This document shows, piece by piece, positions 34,383-42,427 of a stretch of 64,000 nt of DNA (the stretch's first letter is position 1; every line of letters begins with the position of its first letter). Origin of the DNA: Euryarchaeota archaeon Ods02 (GTDB lineage Archaea; Halobacteriota; Halobacteria; Halobacteriales; Halorutilaceae); the NCBI GenBank assembly GCA_028751075.1, contig JAQZDA010000008.1:1-64000 (forward strand), in the 5' to 3' direction. The notes beneath the pieces were generated by a model. The model saw only the letters and a list, made by a program, of their open reading frames with translations, searched no databases and was not told the DNA's origin. The position numbers and the translations under genes are program-made.

Positions 34383-36131
34383 ATGACGTACTCGCTCTCC
34401 CTGCCCGCCGCTGTCTCCCTGTTGGCGGGTGTCTTCCTCCTCGTTCTACCGCCTTACATCTACAGGTACCGCGACAGGAACCCGTCGGCGGAGGCCTACA
34501 GCGCATTGCTGGTGGCGTCCGCCGCCTGGGCGCTGAGCTACGGCGTCGCACTGACTGTGTTCGACCCCGGTCATCGTGCAGCGCTGGAGGGCGTGGTATG
34601 GGTGGCTCGCGGCAGCGTGGTGTTCTTCATAATCCTCGCGGGCTTCCGGTACACCGGCCACGACGACATGGTTCCGGAGTGGATGGCGCGGACGATAGTG
34701 GTGATGTGGCTGGCGTTCTCCGCAGGCGCCGTCACCAACGGCTTTGGACTGCACGAGATGCTGTGGACATGGGAGGGCGTCGGAACCGTGTTCGGCGGCG
34801 CCACCGCGGAGGTAACGCCGACACCGCTGCTGACGCTGCTGATAGTCTGGTCGTACCTCCTGGTCGCTGTGGTGTTGCTCCTGCTGATCGAGACCGTCGT
34901 CAGCTACGGACCCCTGTACCGACTGCACGCCGTCGGAATCGTATTATGGGCGATGCCACCGGTAGTCGCGAGCGTAGCCTTCAGCCTCAACCTCTCGGGG
35001 GTGATGGAGATACCTTACGCGGACCTCGATCTGGCGGCGCCGTCGCTGATGCTGACGTTCTTCGCGATAGGTTACATGCTGTTCGTACGGCAGGAGGACC
35101 TCATGGAGGTGGCGCCGGCGAACCGACGCCACGCGGAGAACGCCGCCCTCGACGACATGGACGCCGGCGTCGTCATCGTCAACCCCGGCGGCCTCGTTCT
35201 CGCGTTGAACGAATCCGCCCGAAGGGAACTCGATATCGGTAAAGAGAACGTTCTCGGCGAACCCCTCGACGAGGTCGCGGGGGCTGAGGTACCCACCGAC
35301 CCCGGCGAGCTACAAAACATCTCTTTCCCCTCCGACCCCTCCAGAGTGTACTGTGTCGCGAGCTCACCGATAGAGCACGGCGACACCCATCTCGGCCACA
35401 TCGTCAGCATCCAGGACATCACCGAGGAACGCCGCCGGCAGCAGCGGCTGGAGGTCCAGAACCGCGTCCTCCGACACAACCTCCGGAACGACATGCTCGT
35501 CGTCGGCGGCAACACCGAGAGCATACGGAGCATCGTCGAAAGCTCCGACGACATACCTGAAGACGTCGCGGACGATATACTGGAGAAAGCCGACGCGATC
35601 TCGAGGAAGCACGACGAGCTCGTCCGGGTGTCAGAGCGAGCCCGGGAGATCACGGAGACCCTGCCGGAGGACGCCGCCGACGGCAAACAGCTCGTCGACG
35701 TGGGAGAGGTAGCGGCGTCGATAGCGGACGAGCTGATGGAGAGACATCCGGAGGCATCCATAGAGACCGTGGTAGATGGCGACGTCGAGGTATGCACCGA
35801 CGAAGCCCTGCTGTCGAACGTCATCTACAACGCCGTCGAGAACGCCGTGCTACACGGCAGCGAAGCCGGGGACACCGTGGAACTGACGGTAGCAGAGAGC
35901 GAGAACGACGGCGGCGACGGGGTCGAGGTATCCGTCCACGACGAGGGTGAAGGGATACCCGAACACGAGCTGGAGGTGGTGCGACGCGGCAGCGAGGACG
36001 CTTTGAACCACGGCAGCGGCATGGGTCTATGGATCATCCAGTGGGGGATGCAGTCGCTGGGAGGTGAGGTGGAGTTCGACACCGAAGACGGAGGCACCAC
36101 CGTCGTGCTCAGAGCACTCGAAAGAAGGTAA
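34383..36131 (+). CDS. sensor histidine kinase with N-terminal seven-TM sensor
   Basis: 582 aa. Residues ~1-230 hold about seven hydrophobic segments (the haloarchaeal 7TM histidine-kinase N-terminus type). A PAS domain follows (~250-345: DDMDAGVVIVNPGGLVLALNESA). The dimerization/phosphoacceptor region has LRHNLRNDMLVVGG (His at ~361), and the ATPase domain has NAVENAVLHG, DEGEGIPEHEL and GMGLWIIQW. No receiver is attached. Haloarchaeal kinases often work with unlinked receivers. Confidence 0.9.
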   Translation: MTYSLSLPAAVSLLAGVFLLVLPPYIYRYRDRNPSAEAYSALLVASAAWALSYGVALTVFDPGHRAALEGVVWVARGSVVFFIILAGFRYTGHDDMVPEWMARTIVVMWLAFSAGAVTNGFGLHEMLWTWEGVGTVFGGATAEVTPTPLLTLLIVWSYLLVAVVLLLLIETVVSYGPLYRLHAVGIVLWAMPPVVASVAFSLNLSGVMEIPYADLDLAAPSLMLTFFAIGYMLFVRQEDLMEVAPANRRHAENAALDDMDAGVVIVNPGGLVLALNESARRELDIGKENVLGEPLDEVAGAEVPTDPGELQNISFPSDPSRVYCVASSPIEHGDTHLGHIVSIQDITEERRRQQRLEVQNRVLRHNLRNDMLVVGGNTESIRSIVESSDDIPEDVADDILEKADAISRKHDELVRVSERAREITETLPEDAADGKQLVDVGEVAASIADELMERHPEASIETVVDGDVEVCTDEALLSNVIYNAVENAVLHGSEAGDTVELTVAESENDGGDGVEVSVHDEGEGIPEHELEVVRRGSEDALNHGSGMGLWIIQWGMQSLGGEVEFDTEDGGTTVVLRALERR

Positions 36132-36207
36132 ACATCAGCTAGGAAGGTAACATCAGCTCTCGTGTTCAATCAACCAGTTTTTTGACCTCTCCGGGCAAAC
36201 CCCCTGC

Positions 36208-37392
36208 ATGGACAAGCCGGATGTAGGCGAGCTGAAGCCGCCGGAACGGGTTCTCATGGGTCCTGGCCCGTCGAACGCCAACCCACGGGTACTGAGCGCG
36301 ATGCACACCACCATCGTAGGACACCTCGACCCATCCTTCATGGACGTCATGGACGAGGTGCAGGACCTATTGAGGTACACCTTCAGGACGGAGAACGAGT
36401 GGACGCTCCCCGTCAGCGGCACCGGAAGCGCGTCGATGGAGGCCGCTTTCTCGAACCTCGTGGAACCCGGGGACACCGTCCTCGTACCCGACAACGGCTA
36501 CTTCGGAGACAGGATGGCGAAGATGAGCCGACGCGCCGGCGGCGAGGTCTCCCGGGTGGCGGCACCGTGGGGTGAACCCCTCGACCGAGCCGACTTCGAG
36601 GAAGCACTCACCGAGGTGCAGCCGGACGTCGTCGGCCTCGTGCACGCGGAGACCAGCACCGGCGTACTGCAGAGCGACCTCCCCGAGCTCGTTGACCTCG
36701 CCCATAGCCACGACAGCTACGTCATCGTCGACGCCGTGACGTCGCTCGCAGGCGTCCCCGTCAAGGTCGACGAATGGAACATAGACGCCTGCTACAGCGC
36801 CGCGCAGAAATGCATCAGCTGCCCACCCGGCGCGTCACCCCTCACCTTGAGCGACCGCGCGATGGACAAGATACTGTCTCGGGACACGGAACCCCGTTGC
36901 TGGTACCTCGACCTCAAGGAGCTCGAGACATACTGGGGCAGCGACCGCAGCTACCACCACACCGCACCCGTCACCAACATCTTCGGCCTCCGTGAAGCCC
37001 TCAGGGTGATCGCGGAGGAAGGCATCGAGAACGCCTGGGAGCGACACCACCGCGTCAGCGGCGCTTTCAGGGACGGCCTCGAGGAGATGGGGTTGGAGAT
37101 GAACAGCTCGGACGACGCCTGGCTGCCCACTCTGAACGCCGTCCGCGTCCCCGAAGGCGTCACCGACGACACCATCCTCCGCCGCCTCGTCGAGGAGTAC
37201 AACATCGAGGTGTCCGCGGGCCTGGGAGCGCTCGAAGGCGAGATAGTGCGCATCGGCTGCATGGGACACAGCGCCCGACCGCAGAACGTCCTGTATCTCG
37301 CGAACGCCCTCGGCGACATACTCGAGGACGAGGGCGTCGACGTCGACGCTGGCGCGGGCGTCGCAGCGGTCAGCGAAGGCCTGCAGGACTGA
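36208..37392 (+). CDS. class V aminotransferase, alanine-glyoxylate / serine-pyruvate type
   Basis: 394 aa. PLP-fold motifs: MGPGPSNANPRVL at the N-terminus, SGTGSASMEAA, HAETSTGVL, D175 in IVDAVTSLAG and the Schiff-base lysine K201 in YSAAQKCISCPPG. The C-terminus has IRIGCMGHS with the family Arg. Transaminates glyoxylate or hydroxypyruvate with alanine or serine; phosphonate or other substrates cannot be ruled out. It stands alone between two sensor kinases. Confidence 0.9.
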   Translation: MDKPDVGELKPPERVLMGPGPSNANPRVLSAMHTTIVGHLDPSFMDVMDEVQDLLRYTFRTENEWTLPVSGTGSASMEAAFSNLVEPGDTVLVPDNGYFGDRMAKMSRRAGGEVSRVAAPWGEPLDRADFEEALTEVQPDVVGLVHAETSTGVLQSDLPELVDLAHSHDSYVIVDAVTSLAGVPVKVDEWNIDACYSAAQKCISCPPGASPLTLSDRAMDKILSRDTEPRCWYLDLKELETYWGSDRSYHHTAPVTNIFGLREALRVIAEEGIENAWERHHRVSGAFRDGLEEMGLEMNSSDDAWLPTLNAVRVPEGVTDDTILRRLVEEYNIEVSAGLGALEGEIVRIGCMGHSARPQNVLYLANALGDILEDEGVDVDAGAGVAAVSEGLQD

Positions 37393-37406
37393 CAGCTTTC
37401 ATCCCG

Positions 37407-37425
37407 CGATAAAACGATATAAGTC
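37407..37425 (+). promoter_or_regulatory. TATA box of the multi-PAS kinase gene
   Basis: Within cgataaaacgatataagtc, gatataag (37416-37423) is 25-32 bases before the ATG at 37448. The distance supports ATG 37448 rather than TTG 37436 as the true start of a leaderless message. Confidence 0.55.
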
Positions 37426-37447
37426 CGGCTGCCTATTGACCAAAGAG

Positions 37448-39994
37448 ATGGACGACTGCATTCGGGTTCTACACGTCGAAGACGAACCCGGGTTCGCGGA
37501 GATGGCTGCGGGGTTCCTGGAGAGACAGGACGATAGGTTCGAGATAGAGACGGCATCAGACGTCGAGGAAGCCCTGGGGGAGATAGATTCCCGGAGCTAC
37601 GACTGCGTCGTCAGCGACTACGACCTGCCGGATTTGAACGGCATCGAGTTTCTGGAGGAGGTTCGGAGGGAAGATCCGGAGCTCCCCTTCATTCTCTACA
37701 CCGGGAAAGGCTCGGAGGAGATAGCGAGCGAGGCGATATCCGCGGGGGTCACGGACTACCTTCAGAAGGAGACCGGAACCAGTCAGTACGAGGTGCTGGC
37801 TAACCGTATCCTGAACTCTGTGGAGAAGAGACGAGCCAGTCAGGAGGTGGATGAGACACGTCGGAAGCTCTCGGAGATAGCGGAGAAATCCGACGACGTC
37901 CTCTTCATGTTCGATGGAGACTGGGATGAGCTATTGTTCGTGAACAGCGCGTACGAGGAGATCTGGGGTGGCTCCATCGAGGAGCTGGAGGAGGACTCAC
38001 AGGCCTTCCTCGACCTCATACACCCCGAAGACCGCGAGGGCGTCCTCGAAAGGATGGAGCGGGTGTCTCAGGGGGAACGCGTCAGCAGCCAGTATCGTGT
38101 GGTCCGGCCGGACGGAAGCGTGAGGTACGTGGCCGCGGACACGAGACCGATACTGGAGGACGGTGAGGTTACGAAGGTAGTCGGGTACACCCGCGACGTG
38201 ACCGACCGCGTGGAACGAAGACAGAAGATACAGGAGGAACGCAGGAGGTTCCAGTCGCTCGCGGAGACCCTTTCTCAGGTAGTATACCGCGCCGACCCCG
38301 ACACCCTCGAGACGCTCTACGTCAACGACTCCATCATGGAGCAGCAGCTGTACACGCCGGCGGAATTGACGGAGAACCCCGAGCTATGGAGGGAGTCCCT
38401 GCATCCCGACGACCGCGAACGAGTGATAGAAAGCTTCCGTGAAGCCCGCGAAGACGCCGAAGGCAGCCAGCTAGAGTACCGGATAGAGACTAAGGACGGC
38501 GAGGTCAGATGGATGAGAGACACCTTCGGATGGCAGACGGACGAAGACGGTGACGTCGAAGCCCTCGTCGGGGTGATGGCGGACGTCACCGAGGAGGTCG
38601 AAAGACGACGCAGGTACGAAGCTGTCTTCCATCAGACCTACCAGTTCACAGGTCTCACTGAGCCCGACGGCACCGTGATAGAGGTCAACGACACCGCGTT
38701 AGAGTTCGGCGGGATCGAACGCGAAGACGTCCTGGGGGAGAAGCTCTGGGACGCCTACTGGGTCCAGATAGACCAGGAGACCAGGGAGCGCGTTCGGGAG
38801 ATAGTCGAGAAAGCTCAGGATGGAGAGCTCGTGCGTGGGGAGATGAGGGTGCAGGGCAGCGACGATGACGCCTTCATCGACTATTCGCTGCGACCTATCA
38901 CCGACGAAGACGGCGAGACGACTTTGATGGTCGCGGAAGGCCGTGACATAACTGAACGCGTGGAACGCGAGAGGGAGCTAGAGAAGAAGACTCGTTACCT
39001 CGAAGCTATCTCGGAGTACACGGCGCGTCCGATGTTCATGAAAGACAGCGAAGACAGGTATCTGTTCGTGAACGACGAGTACCTGAGGCTGTTCGACCTC
39101 GAAGAAGACGAGGTCATCGGTTCGACCGACGAAGAAATCCATCCGAAGGGGATGTCCGAATATATAACAGACAACGACCGGAGAGTCGTCGAGGAAGGTG
39201 AGTCCATCGAGGCTGAGGAACACGTGGAAGTCGACGGCGAGAAAAGGACGTACCTGTCGTCGAAGACCCCCCTGTACTTCGACGACGGAGACGATGAAGA
39301 CGGTGAAGCGGACGCAGTATTCGGGATAGCTACGGATATAACTGACAGGGAGAGACATCAGAGGGAGCTCGAGAGGATGAACGAACGCCTGAAGGAGTTC
39401 GCCGGCGTCGTCAGCCACGACCTCCAGAACCCCCTGGCTGTGGCGAAAGGCAGAGTAGAGCTAGCTAAAGACGACGGAGACAGCCATCTCGAACACGTCG
39501 AAAGCTCTCTAGAGCGGATGGAACGGATAATCGACGACATGCACTGGCTGACGCAGCACGGGAGATCCATCGGAGAGAGATCGGAGGTCTCCCTCAAGAA
39601 ACTCGTCGAGGAAGCCTGGACCCAGGTCGCCACCCACGAAGCCACGGTGGAGAACGAAGTCGACGGCTCGACAGATGTAGACGCGGACCACCACAGAGTC
39701 CTGCAGATGATGGAGAACCTCTTCGTCAACGCCGTCGACCACGCCGGACCAGACTGCAGGGTAACCGTCGGCGAGATAGAGAACGGATTCTACGTAGAGG
39801 ACGACGGACCAGGAGTCCCCGCGGACGAAACTGAGGAGGTCTTCGAAGCAGGGTACACGACCTCGGAGGAGGGAACCGGATTCGGCCTGAGCATCGTGAG
39901 AGAGATAGCGGAAGCTCACGGATGGAAGGTGGAACTGATGCAGGCTGACGACGGCGGAGCGAGGTTCGAGTTCCAGGACGTCGAACCCAGCTGA
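37448..39994 (+). CDS. hybrid receiver / multi-PAS sensor histidine kinase
   Basis: 848 aa. An N-terminal receiver domain (D57 in VVSDYDLPDLNG, acidic pocket E11/D12, Lys in YTGKGSEE) is followed by four PAS domains (about 135-255, 265-385, 390-505 and 515-640). The phosphoacceptor helix has FAGVVSHDLQNPLAVAKG and the ATPase has NLFVNAVDHAG, DDGPGVPADE and GTGFGLSIV. No TM segment: a cytosolic sensor. The TATA box favours this start over the TTG 12 bases upstream. Confidence 0.92.
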   Translation: MDDCIRVLHVEDEPGFAEMAAGFLERQDDRFEIETASDVEEALGEIDSRSYDCVVSDYDLPDLNGIEFLEEVRREDPELPFILYTGKGSEEIASEAISAGVTDYLQKETGTSQYEVLANRILNSVEKRRASQEVDETRRKLSEIAEKSDDVLFMFDGDWDELLFVNSAYEEIWGGSIEELEEDSQAFLDLIHPEDREGVLERMERVSQGERVSSQYRVVRPDGSVRYVAADTRPILEDGEVTKVVGYTRDVTDRVERRQKIQEERRRFQSLAETLSQVVYRADPDTLETLYVNDSIMEQQLYTPAELTENPELWRESLHPDDRERVIESFREAREDAEGSQLEYRIETKDGEVRWMRDTFGWQTDEDGDVEALVGVMADVTEEVERRRRYEAVFHQTYQFTGLTEPDGTVIEVNDTALEFGGIEREDVLGEKLWDAYWVQIDQETRERVREIVEKAQDGELVRGEMRVQGSDDDAFIDYSLRPITDEDGETTLMVAEGRDITERVERERELEKKTRYLEAISEYTARPMFMKDSEDRYLFVNDEYLRLFDLEEDEVIGSTDEEIHPKGMSEYITDNDRRVVEEGESIEAEEHVEVDGEKRTYLSSKTPLYFDDGDDEDGEADAVFGIATDITDRERHQRELERMNERLKEFAGVVSHDLQNPLAVAKGRVELAKDDGDSHLEHVESSLERMERIIDDMHWLTQHGRSIGERSEVSLKKLVEEAWTQVATHEATVENEVDGSTDVDADHHRVLQMMENLFVNAVDHAGPDCRVTVGEIENGFYVEDDGPGVPADETEEVFEAGYTTSEEGTGFGLSIVREIAEAHGWKVELMQADDGGARFEFQDVEPS

Positions 39995-40084
39995 CGGAAT
40001 ACAGCTCATGGAGCCGGGACAGACGTCGAAGGCAGCACGATGCCGCAGGACAACGGTTAAGTCATCCGACGTACCCTTCTGTCC

Positions 40085-40228
40085 ATGGACGTAGACCTCG
40101 ACGTAGAAGACCTCAGGCACGACGCCTACCTCACGCTGCTGGGTACAGCCGTCGCCTACGGCATCTTGCTCGCCGCCCTCACCGCCGTCGTCTTCGTCGT
40201 ACCCTACCTGATCTTCCGGCTGATTTAG
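40085..40228 (+). CDS. small single-TM protein
   Basis: 47 aa, MDVDLDVEDLRHDAYLTLLG followed by one hydrophobic helix (TAVAYGILLAALTAVVFVVPYLI). The ATG at 40085 follows a TATA-like ggttaagtc by about 30 bases. Its TAG is followed at once by the ATG of the saccharopine-dehydrogenase-like gene, so the two are cotranscribed. Short, so easily missed. Function unknown. Confidence 0.7.
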   Translation: MDVDLDVEDLRHDAYLTLLGTAVAYGILLAALTAVVFVVPYLIFRLI

Positions 40229-41296
40229 ATGCACGCCGCCGTCGTCGGAGCGACGGGCGACATAGGTTCAGGCGTAGTCGAACACCTCCTGAGGTATCCG
40301 GAGATGGAGCAGGTGACGGTGCTCGACGTCAGGGGACCCAGAGACGCCGAAGCCTCAGTCACGTATCAGAACTTCGACGTCACCGCCGACGACGCAGACG
40401 AAGTCCTCGGAGACCTCGACGTCGACGTAACCGTCAACGCAGCCGGTCCGTTCTACCGGCTCGGACCTCCCGCGCTCGAAGCCGCGCTGGAAGCCAGGAC
40501 AGCTTACGTCGACGTATGTGACGACCACGACGCCACCCGCGAGGAGCTAGCGTTCGACGAACAGGCGCGTGAAGCCGACGTCCCCGCGGTCGTAGGCTGC
40601 GGCTGGACGCCCGGCGTCAGCAACCTGCTGGCGAAGGACGTCGTCGACGGAGGGGGACCCGAACCTGCTGAGGTGGAGGTCGACTGGGTTGGCTCCGCAG
40701 CCGACGCATCCGGAGTCGCCGTCGTCGAACACCTCCTTCACACCGCGTCCGGCGACACCCCGCAGTACCTGGATGGAGAACACAGGGACGTCTCAGCGGG
40801 CGACATGAAGAAGGACGTGGAGCTTCCGGAGGTCGGCGACACCAGGGTCGCAGCGTGCGGCCACCCCGAACCCATCACGCTGCCTACCTATCTCGACGTC
40901 GACTCCGTCGTAGTCCGAGGCGGCCTCGTACCAGGATGGCACAACAAGCTCGTGTCCGCTGCCGTGCGGTCCGGAGTCGCCGGACGAACCCTGCTGCGTT
41001 CACGCGCCAGCCGACTTCTCCACAGCCTCGACCGCACCGGCGCGCTCTCTATCGGCGGCGTCGAACGCAGCGCGGTAGCGGTGGAGGTCGACGGAACCCG
41101 ACTGGCAGCCGCCGGCAGGATGAAGGACCTCACCGCTGCACCCGCGGCAGCCGCAGCCGTCAGGGTGGCGGAGAGCGAGGTTCCCGCAGGAGTCCAGCCG
41201 CCGGAGGCCGCGTTCACCCTCGACCTCGTCAGAGACCTCGACGGAGTGCGGCTGTACGAGGACGGAGCCGCGGGCTGGAAACCCATGGAGAGGTAG
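40229..41296 (+). CDS. saccharopine-dehydrogenase-like oxidoreductase
   Basis: 355 aa. The N-terminal Rossmann fold has VVGATGDIGSGVVEHLL, then VLDVRGP and VNAAGPFYRLG, with YVDVCDDHDA; the middle part has VVGCGWTPGVSNLLA. This is the Saccharop_dh_N-like family (COG1748), reported to bind NAD(P). The C-terminal part lacks clear catalytic residues. It could act on an amino acid, or be a trans-acting enoyl-reductase-like member; the substrate is not evident. Confidence 0.85.
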   Translation: MHAAVVGATGDIGSGVVEHLLRYPEMEQVTVLDVRGPRDAEASVTYQNFDVTADDADEVLGDLDVDVTVNAAGPFYRLGPPALEAALEARTAYVDVCDDHDATREELAFDEQAREADVPAVVGCGWTPGVSNLLAKDVVDGGGPEPAEVEVDWVGSAADASGVAVVEHLLHTASGDTPQYLDGEHRDVSAGDMKKDVELPEVGDTRVAACGHPEPITLPTYLDVDSVVVRGGLVPGWHNKLVSAAVRSGVAGRTLLRSRASRLLHSLDRTGALSIGGVERSAVAVEVDGTRLAAAGRMKDLTAAPAAAAAVRVAESEVPAGVQPPEAAFTLDLVRDLDGVRLYEDGAAGWKPMER

Positions 41297-41312
41297 GCTG
41301 CCGCGGGCGGCT

Positions 41313-42350
41313 CTACAGCTTCGAGTCCGGCCGCAGCACCACCTTCCCGAAGCCCTCGCGCTCCTCAAGCAAACGGTGTCCCTCCGCGACTTCGCTGAAA
41401 GGCAGCACCTCCCTGATGCGGGGTTCGAGGTCGCCGTTCCACACCAGCGACAGGACGTCGTCGGCGGCACCCGGTGACGCCATCGTCGACCCCAGCACCG
41501 ACAGCTGGTTCCAGAAGACACGGTTGAGCTCCGCCGACGGGTTGGCTCCCGTCGTCGCACCACACGTAACAACTCGACCGCCCTTCGCAAGCGACCGCAG
41601 GCTGTCGCCCCAGCTTTCCTCGCCGACGTGGTCGACGACGACGTCGACGCCGCGGCCATCGGTGGCGTCCTGAACCCTGTCGGCGAAGCCGTCGCTGTAG
41701 TCGAACGCATCTACGGCGCCGAGATCCTCGGCGGCGCGGCGTTTCTCCTCGCTGCCGGCGGTGGCGTACACCTCCGCGCCCGCGTGGCGGGCTATCTGGA
41801 CGGCTGCGTGGCCGACGCCTCCGCTCGCACCCACGACGAGCACCTTCTCCCCGGGCCTGACGTCCGCGCGCTCCACCAGCATCCTCCACGCGGTGCCGTA
41901 CACCAGCGGCGCCGCAGCCGCCGTCGTCCACGGCACATCCTCCGGCACCTTGACTAGGTTGTCGGCGGGGACGCAGGCGTACTCCGCCTGCACCCCGGGG
42001 AGGTGTTCGCCGATGATGGCGTAGTCCACGCAGAGCGATGGATTCCCCGCGCGGCAGTGCTCGCAGCCGCCGCAGGACACGCCCGGCCAGACGGCGACCC
42101 TGTCTCCCCTGCTCCACCGTTCGACGTCTCCACCGACCTCGGTTACGACGCCTGCTGCGTCGCTGCCCGGCGTATGCGGCATATCGAGCTCTACGCCCGG
42201 GAGGCCGCGGCGCGTCCAGACGTCGAGGTGGTTCAACGCCGCCGCCTCCACCTCGAACACCACCTCGTCGCCAGCGGGCGTAGGCGGCTCCCTCTCACCG
42301 ACTTCGACGACGTCCCTGTCCCCATGTCCCGTGAACTGAACCGCTTGCAT
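41313..42350 (-). CDS. zinc-binding alcohol dehydrogenase / quinone-reductase-like MDR enzyme
   Basis: 345 aa. The GroES-like half has structural zinc cysteines (CGGCEHCRAGNPSLC) and a substrate/zinc pocket with HLDVW and HTPGSDAAG. The Rossmann half has LVVGASGGVGHAAVQIA. NADP-dependent alcohol/aldehyde or quinone reductase is expected. The gene is separated from its neighbours; TATA-like atttaactcc is in the upstream 77-base gap on the minus strand. Confidence 0.9.
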   Translation of the reverse strand: MQAVQFTGHGDRDVVEVGEREPPTPAGDEVVFEVEAAALNHLDVWTRRGLPGVELDMPHTPGSDAAGVVTEVGGDVERWSRGDRVAVWPGVSCGGCEHCRAGNPSLCVDYAIIGEHLPGVQAEYACVPADNLVKVPEDVPWTTAAAAPLVYGTAWRMLVERADVRPGEKVLVVGASGGVGHAAVQIARHAGAEVYATAGSEEKRRAAEDLGAVDAFDYSDGFADRVQDATDGRGVDVVVDHVGEESWGDSLRSLAKGGRVVTCGATTGANPSAELNRVFWNQLSVLGSTMASPGAADDVLSLVWNGDLEPRIREVLPFSEVAEGHRLLEEREGFGKVVLRPDSKL

Positions 42351-42427
42351 GTCCCAGGGGTTGCGGGCTCGGCATTTAACTCCGGCTCCGGATTTAGACG
42401 GTCTCCCCTGAATATCGAGGCAAGGGT

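Noticed and set aside
36951-37556. Minus-strand frame across the aminotransferase and kinase starts
   Set aside because: Ser/Arg-rich shadow without motifs; it covers the TATA box and start of the sensor kinase.
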